Shown here: piece by piece, positions 1 to 9,299 of the stretch
Layout: every line of letters begins with the position of its first letter
Position numbering within the stretch: the stretch's first letter is position 1
From: Zobellia nedashkovskayae
Lineage (GTDB): Bacteria > Bacteroidota > Bacteroidia > Flavobacteriales > Flavobacteriaceae
Direction: 5' to 3'
Length of the DNA stretch: 64,000 nucleotides
Assembly (NCBI RefSeq): GCF_015330125.1
Contig: NZ_JADDXR010000002.1
Location: 1,178,001-1,242,000 of the forward strand
Notes under the pieces: generated by a model
The model's input: only the letters and a program-made list of their open reading frames with translations
What the model was told of the DNA's origin: nothing
The model's database searches: none
Translations under genes and position numbers: made by a program

Positions 1-287
1 CCTTCCGACCAAAGTCGCTCTATTTCAGTTTTCAAAGTCCCATAAAAATTATCACGATATACCTCTTCCCATTCCAGAAAATCATCTTGTTTAATGTGAT
101 TTTTGAATGCGGAAATAGACATGAAATAATAATGCTCTCCTTGTTTTTCTTTAGCCCTTCTAGGTCTTGAAGTAGCAGATACGGAGAATGCTAGGTTTAA
201 TTCCTTTTGCTTGAGAAGGTGACGTACTATAGTTGTCTTACCACTTCCAGAGGGTGCCGAAAATATTATTAGTTTGCCGCCTTTCAT
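1..287 (-). CDS. gmk: Guanylate kinase, 3' end cut by the window
   Basis: Phosphorylates GMP to GDP in the cytoplasm. The gene starts at the ATG at 285-287 and runs off the left edge, so only the first 95 residues are visible. They begin MKGGKLIIFSAPSGSGKTT, a P-loop (GSGKT), followed by the GMP-binding region SATSRPRR and EHYYF, both typical of the family. It lies 26 bp downstream of yicC on the same strand. The gmk-yicC pairing is common in bacteria and supports the call. Confidence 0.93.
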   Translation of the reverse strand, partial: MKGGKLIIFSAPSGSGKTTIVRHLLKQKELNLAFSVSATSRPRRAKEKQGEHYYFMSISAFKNHIKQDDFLEWEEVYRDNFYGTLKTEIERLWSE

Positions 288-313
288 GAGTTCGTTTAGT
301 TTGGTTGAATACG

Positions 314-1171
314 TTAGAGCACGTTAAGCATTTGCTCTTTTATTTTTTCGAGTTCATCTTTCATCTGCACTACCAATTGTTGCATTGGCGCATAATTAGC
401 TTTAGACCCAATTGTATTGATCTCACGGCCAATTTCCTGAGCGATAAAAGCCAGTTTTTTACCATTAGAATCATCCGATTCTAACGTACTAGTAAAATAA
501 TCAAGGTGGTTAGCCAAACGAACTTTTTCTTCAGTAATATCATACTTCTCTAGGTAGTAGATAAGTTCTTGTTCAAAACGATTGGCATCAATATCTGCCT
601 GAAGGTCGCTAACGGCTTTATTCAATCGTTCGCGAACGTCTGACTGACGATCGGGATCCATTATTTTTACCTGTTCCAACAAACTTTGTAAATTCTGAAT
701 GCGTTCAATAAAGTCTCTTTCAAGTACTTCACCTTCTTCTGAACGAAACGTATTGATCTCTTTCAAAGCTTCTGTAAGCGCCAGCTTTATAGACTCATAT
801 TCCGTCTCATCAATATCTTCACGTGCCGTTTTTAAGGAATCGGGCATTCTAAGAGCCATATCTAGCAGCTTTATATCATCGCCATCAGCAATATTCTTTA
901 ATTGCTTCATGTAGTTCTTTACCGCCAACTCGTTTACCTCTGTAGAAGTTTCACCACTAGTCAGTTCTAAATATAGACCAAAATCTACCTTACCACGCAT
1001 TAAAGAACTAGCGATAGTCTTACGGAGTTCCAATTCTTTTTCACGATATGCAGAAGGCATACGTGCGTTTAAATCTAGACTTTTACTGTTTAGGGATTTG
1101 AGCTCTACGGTAATCTTTTTTGTCGGAAGCTGTATAACGTACTTGCCGAAACCGGTCATGGACTGAATCAT
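314..1171 (-). CDS. YicC/YloC family endoribonuclease
   Basis: The 285-residue protein begins MIQSMTGFG, the hallmark N-terminus of the YicC/YloC family, and ends with the conserved DUF1732-type segment (GREINTIGSKAN...MKDELEKIKEQMLNVL). YicC members are known as endoribonucleases acting on RNA. The length is normal. It is directly upstream of guanylate kinase and probably cotranscribed with it. There is no sign of transfer; it marks the housekeeping left border of the peptide island. Confidence 0.9.
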   Translation of the reverse strand: MIQSMTGFGKYVIQLPTKKITVELKSLNSKSLDLNARMPSAYREKELELRKTIASSLMRGKVDFGLYLELTSGETSTEVNELAVKNYMKQLKNIADGDDIKLLDMALRMPDSLKTAREDIDETEYESIKLALTEALKEINTFRSEEGEVLERDFIERIQNLQSLLEQVKIMDPDRQSDVRERLNKAVSDLQADIDANRFEQELIYYLEKYDITEEKVRLANHLDYFTSTLESDDSNGKKLAFIAQEIGREINTIGSKANYAPMQQLVVQMKDELEKIKEQMLNVL

Positions 1172-1358
1172 AAATTGCTATGAATTTTGGCAAAGGTAGT
1201 TAAATTTGAAACTTCTTAATACTTCATCGACTTCATGTTGTATTCCAATTTCTCTTTTACCCTTTCAAACTCTTTCCAATAATGCAAAAGTGTTAAAAAT
1301 TCTGTTGCGTTTTAAACACATATAAATTACTTTAACAGCCCTCATATTGAATACACAT

Positions 1359-4300
1359 ATGCAAAATATTTCATTTCTTAAAAAAGTTTTACTCCGAACA
1401 CCATTAGAACCTACTGAAAATCAAATCACTGAAGTTAAAATCCGAAAAAAATTAGTAGACCCAAAAATACAGGAAGCACTTTTCATTGCTTCTCCAAGTT
1501 TCCAAAGCTTACTTATTGACGAGCTTACGGAGAAACAATTGCTAACTCTTTATAAATATTACTCAAGATTCAGCAATAGATGCACGCCTTTTGGGTTATT
1601 TGCCTCAGTTGGTCTTGTTGATGTTTCCGATCATACAAATTTGGAGTTGAACAAAACTACCCTTGAGAAAAATATTAGATATGATATGCTTTTTTTGGGA
1701 TTGTTAAATGACCAAATCAATTCTGAAGCAGACATAAGGAACAAGTTACGCTACTACCCTAACAACTCCTTGTACCAAATATTAGATAATTTTAGATATG
1801 TTGAATTCTATTATGCCAATAATAAAAGGTTTCACAGATTAGCAGAAGTAGCTTTTAACGAGTATTTAGCTAAAATATTAATAGCTGCCAAAAATGGAAT
1901 AACGGTTAATGAATTGTGCGAACAATTAACCGATGACTCTATCTCATTTCAAGAAGCCGAAGATTTTGTTTTAAGCATCATAGATGCGCAATTTTTGGTT
2001 AGTGAGCTAGATGTGACTCTTACCGGTAACGATTATCTAGATTCTTTAATTGAAATTTTTGGAGAACCTCGTTTTAATTTTCCAAAAGGTAAATCTGTTA
2101 GAAGTAATCTTACATTTTTAAAACAAGGGTTAAAAAATCTTCAGAAGCCATCAACAACTATCCCAAATTACTTAGAGTTATTCCAAAAAATAAAAAAACT
2201 AGTAGGTGTAGATACTCTTGAGCTGAACAGATTATTTCAAATTGACACTTACAAACCTTTATCAGGCAACACTTTAAACAACAATACATTAAAAACACTT
2301 CAAAATGGCATACATGCTCTAAATAAGCTAAGTAGCCATCATGAAAATGCAAAATTAAAAAACTTTAAATCCGAATATATACGCCGTTACGGCCACGAAA
2401 TGATGCCTCTTTCTGGCACATTAGACCCAGATGCAGGTATAAATTACATGAATATTTCAGGAGCAAAAACTCCGCTATTAAACACAATTCATTTAACAAA
2501 AAATACTGCAAAAAACAAAGTCATAAATCATGGAGAACGTGAAGATTTTCTACTAAAAAAAATTCTTTACACTTATCAAAACAACTTAACCTCCATTGAA
2601 ATAAAACCAAAAGAACTTAATTCTTTTGAAAAGGATAGTCAGGTATATCCTGATAGTTTTTCAGTTCTTTTCAGTCTTTTTAGAGATGCTGAACAAGAAA
2701 AAATTGAGCTAAAATCAGTTTCAGGTCCGTCTGCTAACAATCTAATTGGCCGTTTTGGTTATTTACATGATGACATTTTAGGTATCTCAAAAGAAATTTG
2801 TGAACTTGAACAAAGAAATCATCCCAATAAATTAATTGCAGAAATCATTCACTTACCCGAGGCCAGAACAGGAAACATTCTTCATCGAAAGTTTCAACGC
2901 GAGTATGAAATTCCATATCTGGCAAAATCCTCACTACCTGAAGAAAACCAAATCTATTTAACTGATTTGTATATAACAGTAAAACACGACAAGGTTATAC
3001 TATACTCTAAAAAGCATAGGAAAGAGGTGATTCCAAGATTAGGGAATGCCCACAATTATTCTTTTATGGCGTTACCCATATATAATTTCCTTTGCGACAT
3101 ACAAAATCAATACAGCTCAGGTTTTGCTTTCGATTGGGGAGAAATGGCGGCGACATTTCCTTTTTTGCCAAGGTTAGAGTATAAAAACTGTATTCTATCA
3201 AAAGCACAGTGGAATATAAGCAAGGAAGATATAGATGCTCTACTATCCAACAAACGACCTTCAGAAGATGATGTGAGAAATTTTGTCAGAAATAAAAAAC
3301 TACCCAACCTAGTTGTTTTTGTTGAAGGAGACAACGAGGTCGTTATTAATTTTAAAATAAAACTAAGTTGTTCTGTATTTCTCTCTTTAATTAAAAACAA
3401 AAGGAGGGTAATTCTACAAGAATATTTAATGACCGATACATCTGCTACAAAAGGCTATGCAAATGAATTCATTGCATTTGGCAGTAAAGATGAAATCTCA
3501 AGCTCTCCCGCAGCTACTTCAAACTTTACCCTCACAAAAGAATTTCCTCCAAAACCTGATTGGCTTTACTTTAAATTCTACTGTGGTCCATCTGTGGCAG
3601 AGCAGGTTTTAAAAGATGCTATAATTCCGTTAATAGAAAAATTAAAAAAAGATAAGGTTTGCGAAAAATGGTTCTTTATACGCTATAATGATACAGAAGG
3701 CCACCATTTAAGACTTCGGTTCAAAATCCCAAAAAATAAAGAAATTTATAAAGTTTTAACGTTAGTACAAGAAAAAATGAAGCTTTTCACAGATTCTAAG
3801 ACAGTTTGGAAAGTTCAAACAGAATCTTATCATCCAGAATACGAGCGCTACGGCCTTGAAATAATGTCAGAGACGGAAACTGTATTTCAGAATGACAGCG
3901 ATTGTACATTAGCCTTTTTGAATATGATAGAAGGTGATGAAGGAGAAAAAATACGTTGGATTTTCTCTCTTTTATCAATAGACAATTATCTTGACGATTT
4001 TCAAATTAATGAAGCTCAAAAATTAGCTATTATGAAAAGCCTAAAAGATGGCTTTGGTAGTGAATTCAAGAAAGACAAATTTGTAAACAAAAAAGTCAAC
4101 GCCGTTTATAAGGAAAATGAAAAAGATATTTGCGAAATACTAGAGCTTTCTAACAAAAACCACCCGTTCTACCCATTAGCTGAATTGGTCAAAGAACGGT
4201 CGGCACAAAATGAAAAAGTGCTTCCAAGCATTATTGAATATATTAAAACCAATAAGGTGCTAAATCATCAAATCGTGGGAAGCCACATTCATATGTTGTG

Positions 4301-4397
4301 CAATCGTCTGTTTATAACCAAGCAACGTGAACAAGAAGCTATTGTCTATGATTTTCTTTACCAATACTATAAAAGAAAAAGTTACAGAAAGAAATAA
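1359..4397 (+). CDS. LanB-type lantibiotic dehydratase, full length
   Basis: A protein of about 1012 residues. The N-terminal two thirds match the tRNA-Glu-dependent glutamylation domain of class I lanthipeptide dehydratases (start LLRTPLEP, YYSRFSNRCTPFGLFA, RYGHEMMPL). The last third is a SpaB_C/thiopeptide-type elimination domain (PDWLYFKFYCGPS, WFFIRYNDTEGHHLRLRF). The presence of both domains argues for dehydration of Ser/Thr rather than a PEARL-type enzyme. I chose ATG 1359 because family members start just before the LRTP motif; the frame also opens at TTG 1347. It is monocistronic and convergent with the export operon. No LanC cyclase gene accompanies it. Precursor peptides lie at 9.1-15.8 kb. 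Confidence 0.9.
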   Translation: MQNISFLKKVLLRTPLEPTENQITEVKIRKKLVDPKIQEALFIASPSFQSLLIDELTEKQLLTLYKYYSRFSNRCTPFGLFASVGLVDVSDHTNLELNKTTLEKNIRYDMLFLGLLNDQINSEADIRNKLRYYPNNSLYQILDNFRYVEFYYANNKRFHRLAEVAFNEYLAKILIAAKNGITVNELCEQLTDDSISFQEAEDFVLSIIDAQFLVSELDVTLTGNDYLDSLIEIFGEPRFNFPKGKSVRSNLTFLKQGLKNLQKPSTTIPNYLELFQKIKKLVGVDTLELNRLFQIDTYKPLSGNTLNNNTLKTLQNGIHALNKLSSHHENAKLKNFKSEYIRRYGHEMMPLSGTLDPDAGINYMNISGAKTPLLNTIHLTKNTAKNKVINHGEREDFLLKKILYTYQNNLTSIEIKPKELNSFEKDSQVYPDSFSVLFSLFRDAEQEKIELKSVSGPSANNLIGRFGYLHDDILGISKEICELEQRNHPNKLIAEIIHLPEARTGNILHRKFQREYEIPYLAKSSLPEENQIYLTDLYITVKHDKVILYSKKHRKEVIPRLGNAHNYSFMALPIYNFLCDIQNQYSSGFAFDWGEMAATFPFLPRLEYKNCILSKAQWNISKEDIDALLSNKRPSEDDVRNFVRNKKLPNLVVFVEGDNEVVINFKIKLSCSVFLSLIKNKRRVILQEYLMTDTSATKGYANEFIAFGSKDEISSSPAATSNFTLTKEFPPKPDWLYFKFYCGPSVAEQVLKDAIIPLIEKLKKDKVCEKWFFIRYNDTEGHHLRLRFKIPKNKEIYKVLTLVQEKMKLFTDSKTVWKVQTESYHPEYERYGLEIMSETETVFQNDSDCTLAFLNMIEGDEGEKIRWIFSLLSIDNYLDDFQINEAQKLAIMKSLKDGFGSEFKKDKFVNKKVNAVYKENEKDICEILELSNKNHPFYPLAELVKERSAQNEKVLPSIIEYIKTNKVLNHQIVGSHIHMLCNRLFITKQREQEAIVYDFLYQYYKRKSYRKK

Positions 4398-4430
4398 AAA
4401 CAACGCATAGGTATTCGCGACTATGCGTTG
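4396..4430 (-). terminator. Rho-independent terminator of the export operon
   Basis: A perfect 10-bp stem (CAACGCATAG / CTATGCGTTG) with a 10-nt loop lies just after the stop of the Cys-rich gene. On the minus strand it is followed by TTTTTATTTC. It separates the convergent LanB gene and export operon. Confidence 0.75.
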
Positions 4431-4436
4431 CTTCAG

Positions 4437-4817
4437 CTAACTAGCCTGATCATACTGTACCAAAGTACACACCTTACAAGCTTCTTCTTTTTCTTGTGCA
4501 TACCATCTACAAGTAAGCCTAATACTGCAATCTTGCAATCCTTTTTCTCTTTTCTTCTCCTCAATTTTTTCAAGAATACCACCTATTAACGTACACTTAT
4601 GACCATCCCATTGGCCACATGCCTTTGTTGCACATGTGTTGGTTAACCTAACGGTCTTCATCTTCTTATCTCCAAATCTTTCTAATTCCTTACGTATGTC
4701 TTCGTCTATTGGAACAGGCTCTGGCAAAATTTCCATTCGGTTGGTTTCTTCGTTGAACACCCCTAACAATTTACTATTTGGCATTGGAGGTGAACTAGGA
4801 CAATCAAATTTTTTCAT
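4437..4817 (-). CDS. Cys-rich protein of unknown function in export operon
   Basis: A 126-residue soluble protein with no signal peptide. I do not recognise the family. It has eight cysteines arranged as one near the N-terminus (FDCP), a central C-x4-C-x7-C group (TCATKACGQWDGHKC) and a C-terminal C-x5-C-x10-C-x2-C group, a layout that could hold an iron-sulfur cluster or zinc. It is the last gene of the minus-strand export operon, 38 bp after a 39-aa ORF and just before a terminator. Its position suggests a role in peptide maturation or immunity, but this is inference. Metal binding is not demonstrated. Confidence 0.7.
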   Translation of the reverse strand: MKKFDCPSSPPMPNSKLLGVFNEETNRMEILPEPVPIDEDIRKELERFGDKKMKTVRLTNTCATKACGQWDGHKCTLIGGILEKIEEKKREKGLQDCSIRLTCRWYAQEKEEACKVCTLVQYDQAS

Positions 4818-4855
4818 GATTCTATTTTTAGAATTAACAATTAGAAGGTTTTAAA

Positions 4856-4975
4856 CTACAGCTCTAAGAATTCATCATCGTGGTCTTGAAAAAATTCATG
4901 AAGATCGTCCCATATTGGGTTGCTTTCCTCTCCTGGCAATAAGTACGCGTTGTCAAATTCGGTTTCATTTTTCAT
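4856..4975 (-). CDS. Small acidic peptide (39 aa), unknown
   Basis: ATG at 4973-4975, TAG at 4856-4858. The peptide has many Asp/Glu residues, no Cys, no Gly-Gly motif, and a Trp-Asp-Asp segment followed by HEFFQDHDDEF. It sits 37 bp after the ABC transporter gene and 38 bp before the Cys-rich gene with regular operon spacing, which is the main reason to believe it is translated. It could be a leaderless substrate, a small chaperone-like binder or an immunity peptide. I cannot assign a function. Confidence 0.5.
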   Translation of the reverse strand: MKNETEFDNAYLLPGEESNPIWDDLHEFFQDHDDEFLEL

Positions 4976-5012
4976 GATTCTGGGTTTTTAAGGTTATTTA
5001 ACTCATTTTATA

Positions 5013-7169
5013 TTATTCAATTACTAAAGTTTGCTTGTTCCATAGATCGGCATATTTCCCATCTTTATTTTTAAGCAACTCATTATGTGAGCCTTGCTCT
5101 ATTAATTTTCCTTTTTCGAGAACAAATATCTCATCTGCGAAGGCTACAGTACTCAACCTATGCGCAATAATAATTAGTGTTTTCCCTTGATTTTTAAGTG
5201 CTCTAAGAGTTCCTTGTACCATTTGTTCTGAAATCGTATCAAGAGACGCTGTTGCTTCATCTAATACTAAAACTTCCGGTTCCTTATAAAGTGCTCTGGC
5301 AATTGCAATACGTTGCCGTTGGCCACCTGATAACATTGCCCCGTTTTCACCTAAATGCGTTTCAAAACCATTAGGTAAGGTTTGAATGAATTCTGTTATG
5401 CCCAATTTCTGGCTTATGCTAATTACTTTTTTGATGTCCGGCTCATAATCACCAAGTGCAATATTATCTATTACATTACCGGAGAAAAGATCTACTTTCT
5501 GAGGCACTACTGCTACAAGATCGCGTAAACTTTTAGGCGTAATTTGAGCTATATCATATTCCCCCATAGTTATTTTTCCTCCTTTAATAGGGTATAGATT
5601 TTGAAGCAAAGAAATTAAAGTTGTTTTACCTGAACCACTCTCACCTACAATTGCTGATACCTTTCCTTTTTTAAAAGTCATGCTAAAGTCTTCAAATACA
5701 TCTACACGTGTACCATAACTAAAATCTATATTACGTAATGCAATATCTCCTATATCATCTGCAGTAATATCCATTTTATTCTCCACCGCTTCCCTTTCTA
5801 GGTCCATGATTTCAAAAAGACGATCAGAAGCAATCATAGCATTCTGTATGGTCTTGTTCATATCTACTATAGAAGTGAAAGGCCCCGTAAAATAACCTAT
5901 CAAGGCATAAAAAGAGAGAAGTTCTCCTGGCGTAATTTCTTGTTCTATAACAAAATAAGATCCTGACCATAATAAAACGATAGTGAATAATCGCGATAAA
6001 AACTCAGTAGAATTTCCACTAAAAATAGAATTCAATCCAGATGAATATATAGACTTCAACAGCTTGGTAAACCTAGTCTCCGTCTTAAAGTTTGCAAAAT
6101 CTTCTACTCCAAATTGCTTGATGGTTTTTACGGCATTAAGCGATTCTACCAACTGTGATTCTAAATCTGCAGCGTTTTCCATTAGTTTACGCTCAATCTT
6201 TTTGTTGAGATGATTCATCAAAAAGTATATCCCCAGATAAAGTGGTATAATTAAAGTGATAATCAAAGCCAGTTTCCAGTAATAAGAGTACATCAATGCA
6301 AAAGAGAAAATCACAATAAAGATGTTAACGAACAAGGTTATTGACGCATCGTTTACAAAAGCTCTAATCTTTACGGCATCACCAATCCTAGAGGTTATTT
6401 CACCAACTTTCATCGTATCAAAAAAGCGTTGAGGTAGCTTTAAAAGATGTTTGTAATAGCCCAGAATAAGCTGAGAATCTATTTTCTGACCCGTACGAAG
6501 AACAAAAATCTTCTGTACACTCCCTATGAATATTTGGAAAACCAATAAAAGTATCATAATAATACTCATAAGGTTTAACAAATTGGTATTGCCGTCAACC
6601 AACACATAATCCGTAATCTTTTCAATGTAAATGGATGTAGATAGCCCTAATATGGTATAAATAATAGCTCCGAACAACGCCTCAAAAAGAATAGATTTAT
6701 GAGGGTTAACCAAAGTCCAAAAACGAGATAACATACTGGTTTTCTCATCTCTAGCCTCAAAATTAGTATTAGGCTGCATGAGTACCAAAACGCCTGTCCA
6801 TGTTTTTTCCCAATCATCTAGCGTATATTTTTCCATTTTTCCTACGCCTGGATCCATCACTTGTACATATTTGTCGGTCACCTTATAGATTACCACAAAA
6901 TGATGCAAATTTTGATTTACAATTATATGTGCAATAGCTGGCAGCGGTATATTTGGTAAGGCATCTAGTGCCCCTCGTACACCTTTAGCATCAAAGCCTA
7001 GAGCCTCGGCACCTTTAATAAGACCCAGAACATTTGTTCCTCTTTTATCCGTATGTGCCATTTGGCGCACACGCGCAATAGGAATCTTTAAATTATAGTA
7101 TGAAGATATTGATGCCAGACAAGCTGCACCGCAATCTCTAATATCATGCTGTTTTACTTTTATGCTCAT
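5013..7169 (-). CDS. C39 peptidase-containing ABC transporter (PCAT)
   Basis: A 718-residue inner-membrane exporter that cleaves leaders after Gly-Gly and exports the cores. The N-terminal C39 peptidase has Q7, catalytic C13 (RDCGAAC), H90 (HHFVV) and D106 (MDPG). A six-helix membrane domain spans about residues 160-440. The ATPase domain carries Walker A (GESGSGKTT, near 510), signature LSGGQRQR (near 614) and Walker B (VLVLDEATASLD). The length is typical. It follows an HlyD-type adaptor by 20 bp, and TolC is encoded at 15.9 kb, so a complete type I exporter can be assembled. The GG-leader peptides at 9.1-13.2 kb are its expected substrates. Confidence 0.93.
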   Translation of the reverse strand: MSIKVKQHDIRDCGAACLASISSYYNLKIPIARVRQMAHTDKRGTNVLGLIKGAEALGFDAKGVRGALDALPNIPLPAIAHIIVNQNLHHFVVIYKVTDKYVQVMDPGVGKMEKYTLDDWEKTWTGVLVLMQPNTNFEARDEKTSMLSRFWTLVNPHKSILFEALFGAIIYTILGLSTSIYIEKITDYVLVDGNTNLLNLMSIIMILLLVFQIFIGSVQKIFVLRTGQKIDSQLILGYYKHLLKLPQRFFDTMKVGEITSRIGDAVKIRAFVNDASITLFVNIFIVIFSFALMYSYYWKLALIITLIIPLYLGIYFLMNHLNKKIERKLMENAADLESQLVESLNAVKTIKQFGVEDFANFKTETRFTKLLKSIYSSGLNSIFSGNSTEFLSRLFTIVLLWSGSYFVIEQEITPGELLSFYALIGYFTGPFTSIVDMNKTIQNAMIASDRLFEIMDLEREAVENKMDITADDIGDIALRNIDFSYGTRVDVFEDFSMTFKKGKVSAIVGESGSGKTTLISLLQNLYPIKGGKITMGEYDIAQITPKSLRDLVAVVPQKVDLFSGNVIDNIALGDYEPDIKKVISISQKLGITEFIQTLPNGFETHLGENGAMLSGGQRQRIAIARALYKEPEVLVLDEATASLDTISEQMVQGTLRALKNQGKTLIIIAHRLSTVAFADEIFVLEKGKLIEQGSHNELLKNKDGKYADLWNKQTLVIE

Positions 7170-7189
7170 TCTTTAGTCTTGGTAGGTTA

Positions 7190-8266
7190 TTAATTTCGCT
7201 TAGGGTTCATCCAATCGTCTACACCATCATACAATAATTGAAATATGGTTCTTTCAGTAAGTTTAAATCTGGCAGTAAGGGTCATTCCTTTTTTGATCTC
7301 TCCTTTATAACCGTTCTTTAACTCAAGATAGCTTTGATCTATACTGCTCAAAACCCTGAAATATGACATTTGATCGCTAATGGTAATGTTCCGATCAATC
7401 TGAATAACCTTTCCTGTAGCTAAACCCCATTGGTTATAGTTATAGGCATCCATCTGTAATTTTACATCTTGGCCTTCTTTAATAAAGCCAATATCTTTTG
7501 GCAAAACATAAGACTCTATTACCAAATTATCATCTGGAGATATTTCTGTTATTTGTTGCCCTGCTGACAAGAAACTCTGTTCCCGAAGACCACCGTAATT
7601 CATAACCGTACCATTTATTGGTGCGATAATGGCGTACTTTTCCTTTTCCTCTAAAATTTGTTGTTTTTCAGAAGTTGTGTTTGTTATAAGGTCCTCAAGG
7701 CTTCTGTTTTCGGCTTGCCATGAACTGATTTGTTGATTTCTAAAACTGTTTAGAGAAGCTTTAGCGTTTACCCAACTACTATTATAATTATCGAATTCTA
7801 CTGCTGCGATAACCCCGGTTTCAAAAAGTTCTTTGTAACGGAGATATACGGTTTCAGCTTGGCCCACTTTTAAACGTAGCTCTCGTAATTGTTCTTGAAA
7901 ACTGATGAACTGTTTTTGGTAGATACCAGTTTCCAATTGGCTGAAGTTCTTTACCTGCCCTGTTGCCAGTTTTTGTAAATCAGACAGCTGAGACAAATAA
8001 TTTTCAAGTAGCTCTTCCTTTAAACGATTTTGAAGATTAAGGTTATCGCTTTCTACCAATAGTAAGGTATCACCTCTTTTTACCACTTGATTATTCTCAA
8101 GATCTATAAAAGTTATTCTACCACTTACTACAGATACCAATTGGGTATTTTCGCCAGCGCTTCTCACGACCGACCTACTTTGGGTTGTAACATTTACATG
8201 TATAAAAAAGCTTGCGATAAAAACCGCTACCAAAAACGCTAAGGTGCTTACGTAAGTTATACGCAT
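7190..8266 (-). CDS. HlyD-type periplasmic adaptor of the peptide exporter
   Basis: A 358-residue membrane fusion protein. A single transmembrane helix at about residues 5-25 is followed by a lipoyl-like half motif (SGRITFIDLENNQVVKRGDTLLLV split by a long helical hairpin), the second half (YAIIAPINGTVMNYGGL) and a beta-barrel domain. It lacks a long cytosolic N-terminal tail. It bridges the ABC transporter encoded 20 bp downstream with an outer-membrane channel, most likely the TolC-type protein at 15.9 kb. It is second in the export operon, 30 bp after the 190-aa gene. Confidence 0.9.
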   Translation of the reverse strand: MRITYVSTLAFLVAVFIASFFIHVNVTTQSRSVVRSAGENTQLVSVVSGRITFIDLENNQVVKRGDTLLLVESDNLNLQNRLKEELLENYLSQLSDLQKLATGQVKNFSQLETGIYQKQFISFQEQLRELRLKVGQAETVYLRYKELFETGVIAAVEFDNYNSSWVNAKASLNSFRNQQISSWQAENRSLEDLITNTTSEKQQILEEKEKYAIIAPINGTVMNYGGLREQSFLSAGQQITEISPDDNLVIESYVLPKDIGFIKEGQDVKLQMDAYNYNQWGLATGKVIQIDRNITISDQMSYFRVLSSIDQSYLELKNGYKGEIKKGMTLTARFKLTERTIFQLLYDGVDDWMNPKRN

Positions 8267-8296
8267 AGTTGAGTTGGTTTAAAATTTAGTATTGAA

Positions 8297-8869
8297 TTAT
8301 GCCGCTTCTGAGGTAAACGTATAATTTAGAAATTGATAATACGCCTCTGGCATAATAACCTCTTCAATAGATGTCACCTCCATTTCAGAAATTATCTTTT
8401 GACCGTTAATTTCTATTTCTGTTTTTAAATGTGATAGAATTTCATTTGAGGCAAGTGAAAGATCAAAAAGTTGGTTTTTTAATTCTGAGCTATTTTGAAC
8501 TTCATTTACAGTAGCTAAAAGCCTATCGTCTGAACATATAGAAACCTCACCAGTTAATTTAGCCGCAGATAGTATAAAATTATTAGTAATGTGGTACGAA
8601 CGATTTCTAAACTGGGTTGGCAACGAAAATGCTTCATCTAACCAAACTTCACCCAATACTTCTTTTAATTTGCCTAGATGTTTCTCGGGACTAGGGACTG
8701 GCAACAACTTTTTCTGATTTTCATTTACTATCAGAGATATAGCACTGTCTGTAAGAAAAAGTACTTTTTTTTTATTGTTAACTACAGTTATGGAAAAGTT
8801 TTTTTCCATATAAACATCAAGTTGAACTTTTTGGCTCTGTGTGACGATATTCTTTTTAATAAGGATCAT
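8297..8869 (-). CDS. Unknown 190-aa cytoplasmic protein, first gene of export operon
   Basis: No signal peptide, transmembrane helix or recognisable catalytic motif. The protein reads as mixed alpha/beta (MEKNFSITVVNNKKKVLFLTDS, later HLKTEIEINGQK) and ends EAYYQFLNYTFTSEAA. I do not recognise the family. Its place directly ahead of the HlyD and PCAT genes, with 30 bp spacing, suggests a peptide-export partner such as a leader-binding or substrate-delivery protein. This is inference from position only. The operon promoter should lie in the 80 bp upstream of 8869. Confidence 0.75.
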   Translation of the reverse strand: MILIKKNIVTQSQKVQLDVYMEKNFSITVVNNKKKVLFLTDSAISLIVNENQKKLLPVPSPEKHLGKLKEVLGEVWLDEAFSLPTQFRNRSYHITNNFILSAAKLTGEVSICSDDRLLATVNEVQNSSELKNQLFDLSLASNEILSHLKTEIEINGQKIISEMEVTSIEEVIMPEAYYQFLNYTFTSEAA

Positions 8870-8953
8870 ATAGTATGGTTATATAAATGAATAATTATAG
8901 CTCTTTAACTTTTGTAAAGTAACATTATCAAACCACTATAAACCAAACTGAAG

Positions 8954-8979
8954 AACCCCGTTTTTATAAAAACGGGGTT
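8954..8979. terminator. Strong symmetric hairpin, bidirectional terminator candidate
   Basis: A 12-bp perfect stem (AACCCCGTTTTT / AAAAACGGGGTT) with a 2-nt loop lies between the end of the precursor array and the export operon. Confidence 0.6.
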
Positions 8980-9001
8980 TATGCACCTATCCACACTATA
9001 T

Positions 9002-9032
9002 AAAAAAAGCCGTTCACAATTTATGAACGGCT
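9002..9032 (-). terminator. Terminator at the end of the precursor array
   Basis: The stem AGCCGTTCA / TGAACGGCT has a 7-nt loop and is followed on the minus strand by seven T. It sits 85 bp after the last precursor gene and separates the array from the export operon. Confidence 0.7.
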
Positions 9033-9120
9033 ATGATTTTAAGAACAGTAATAATTAAATCTTAGTACTCCTACCATTAATTTGATTCAAATATAACGGA
9101 GACTACCTTTTGCTAAATTA

Positions 9121-9246
9121 TTACTCGCTAAAATAGTCCCTTACAGCATCTACCCAGCAATATGGACACCACCATTCTCCACCACCGATTTCTAACTGCT
9201 CATCAATTGTCAATTCTTCTATGTTATTAAAATTTGTAACTTTCAT
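9121..9246 (-). CDS. GG-leader precursor peptide, WWCPYCW core, copy 1
   Basis: A 41-residue peptide. The leader begins MKVTNFNNIEELTIDEQLEI and ends in Gly-Gly at residues 21-22, with a third Gly following. The core is about 19 residues: GEWWCPYCWVDAVRDYFSE. It has two Cys in a CPYC motif, three Trp, and only one Ser, so a lanthionine ring is hardly possible; a disulfide, metal site or unmodified peptide is more likely. The leader fits cleavage by the C39 exporter. This is the last gene of the array, followed by a terminator. Confidence 0.85.
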   Translation of the reverse strand: MKVTNFNNIEELTIDEQLEIGGGEWWCPYCWVDAVRDYFSE

Positions 9247-9299
9247 AATTCCTATTTTTTATTGATTATTTGTTCTAATGAAACCTTTATTAATGACTA

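Noticed and set aside
699-914. Antisense ORFs over yicC and many other genes
   Set aside because: They are Ser/Leu-rich mirror frames of well-supported genes without own start context or family features.
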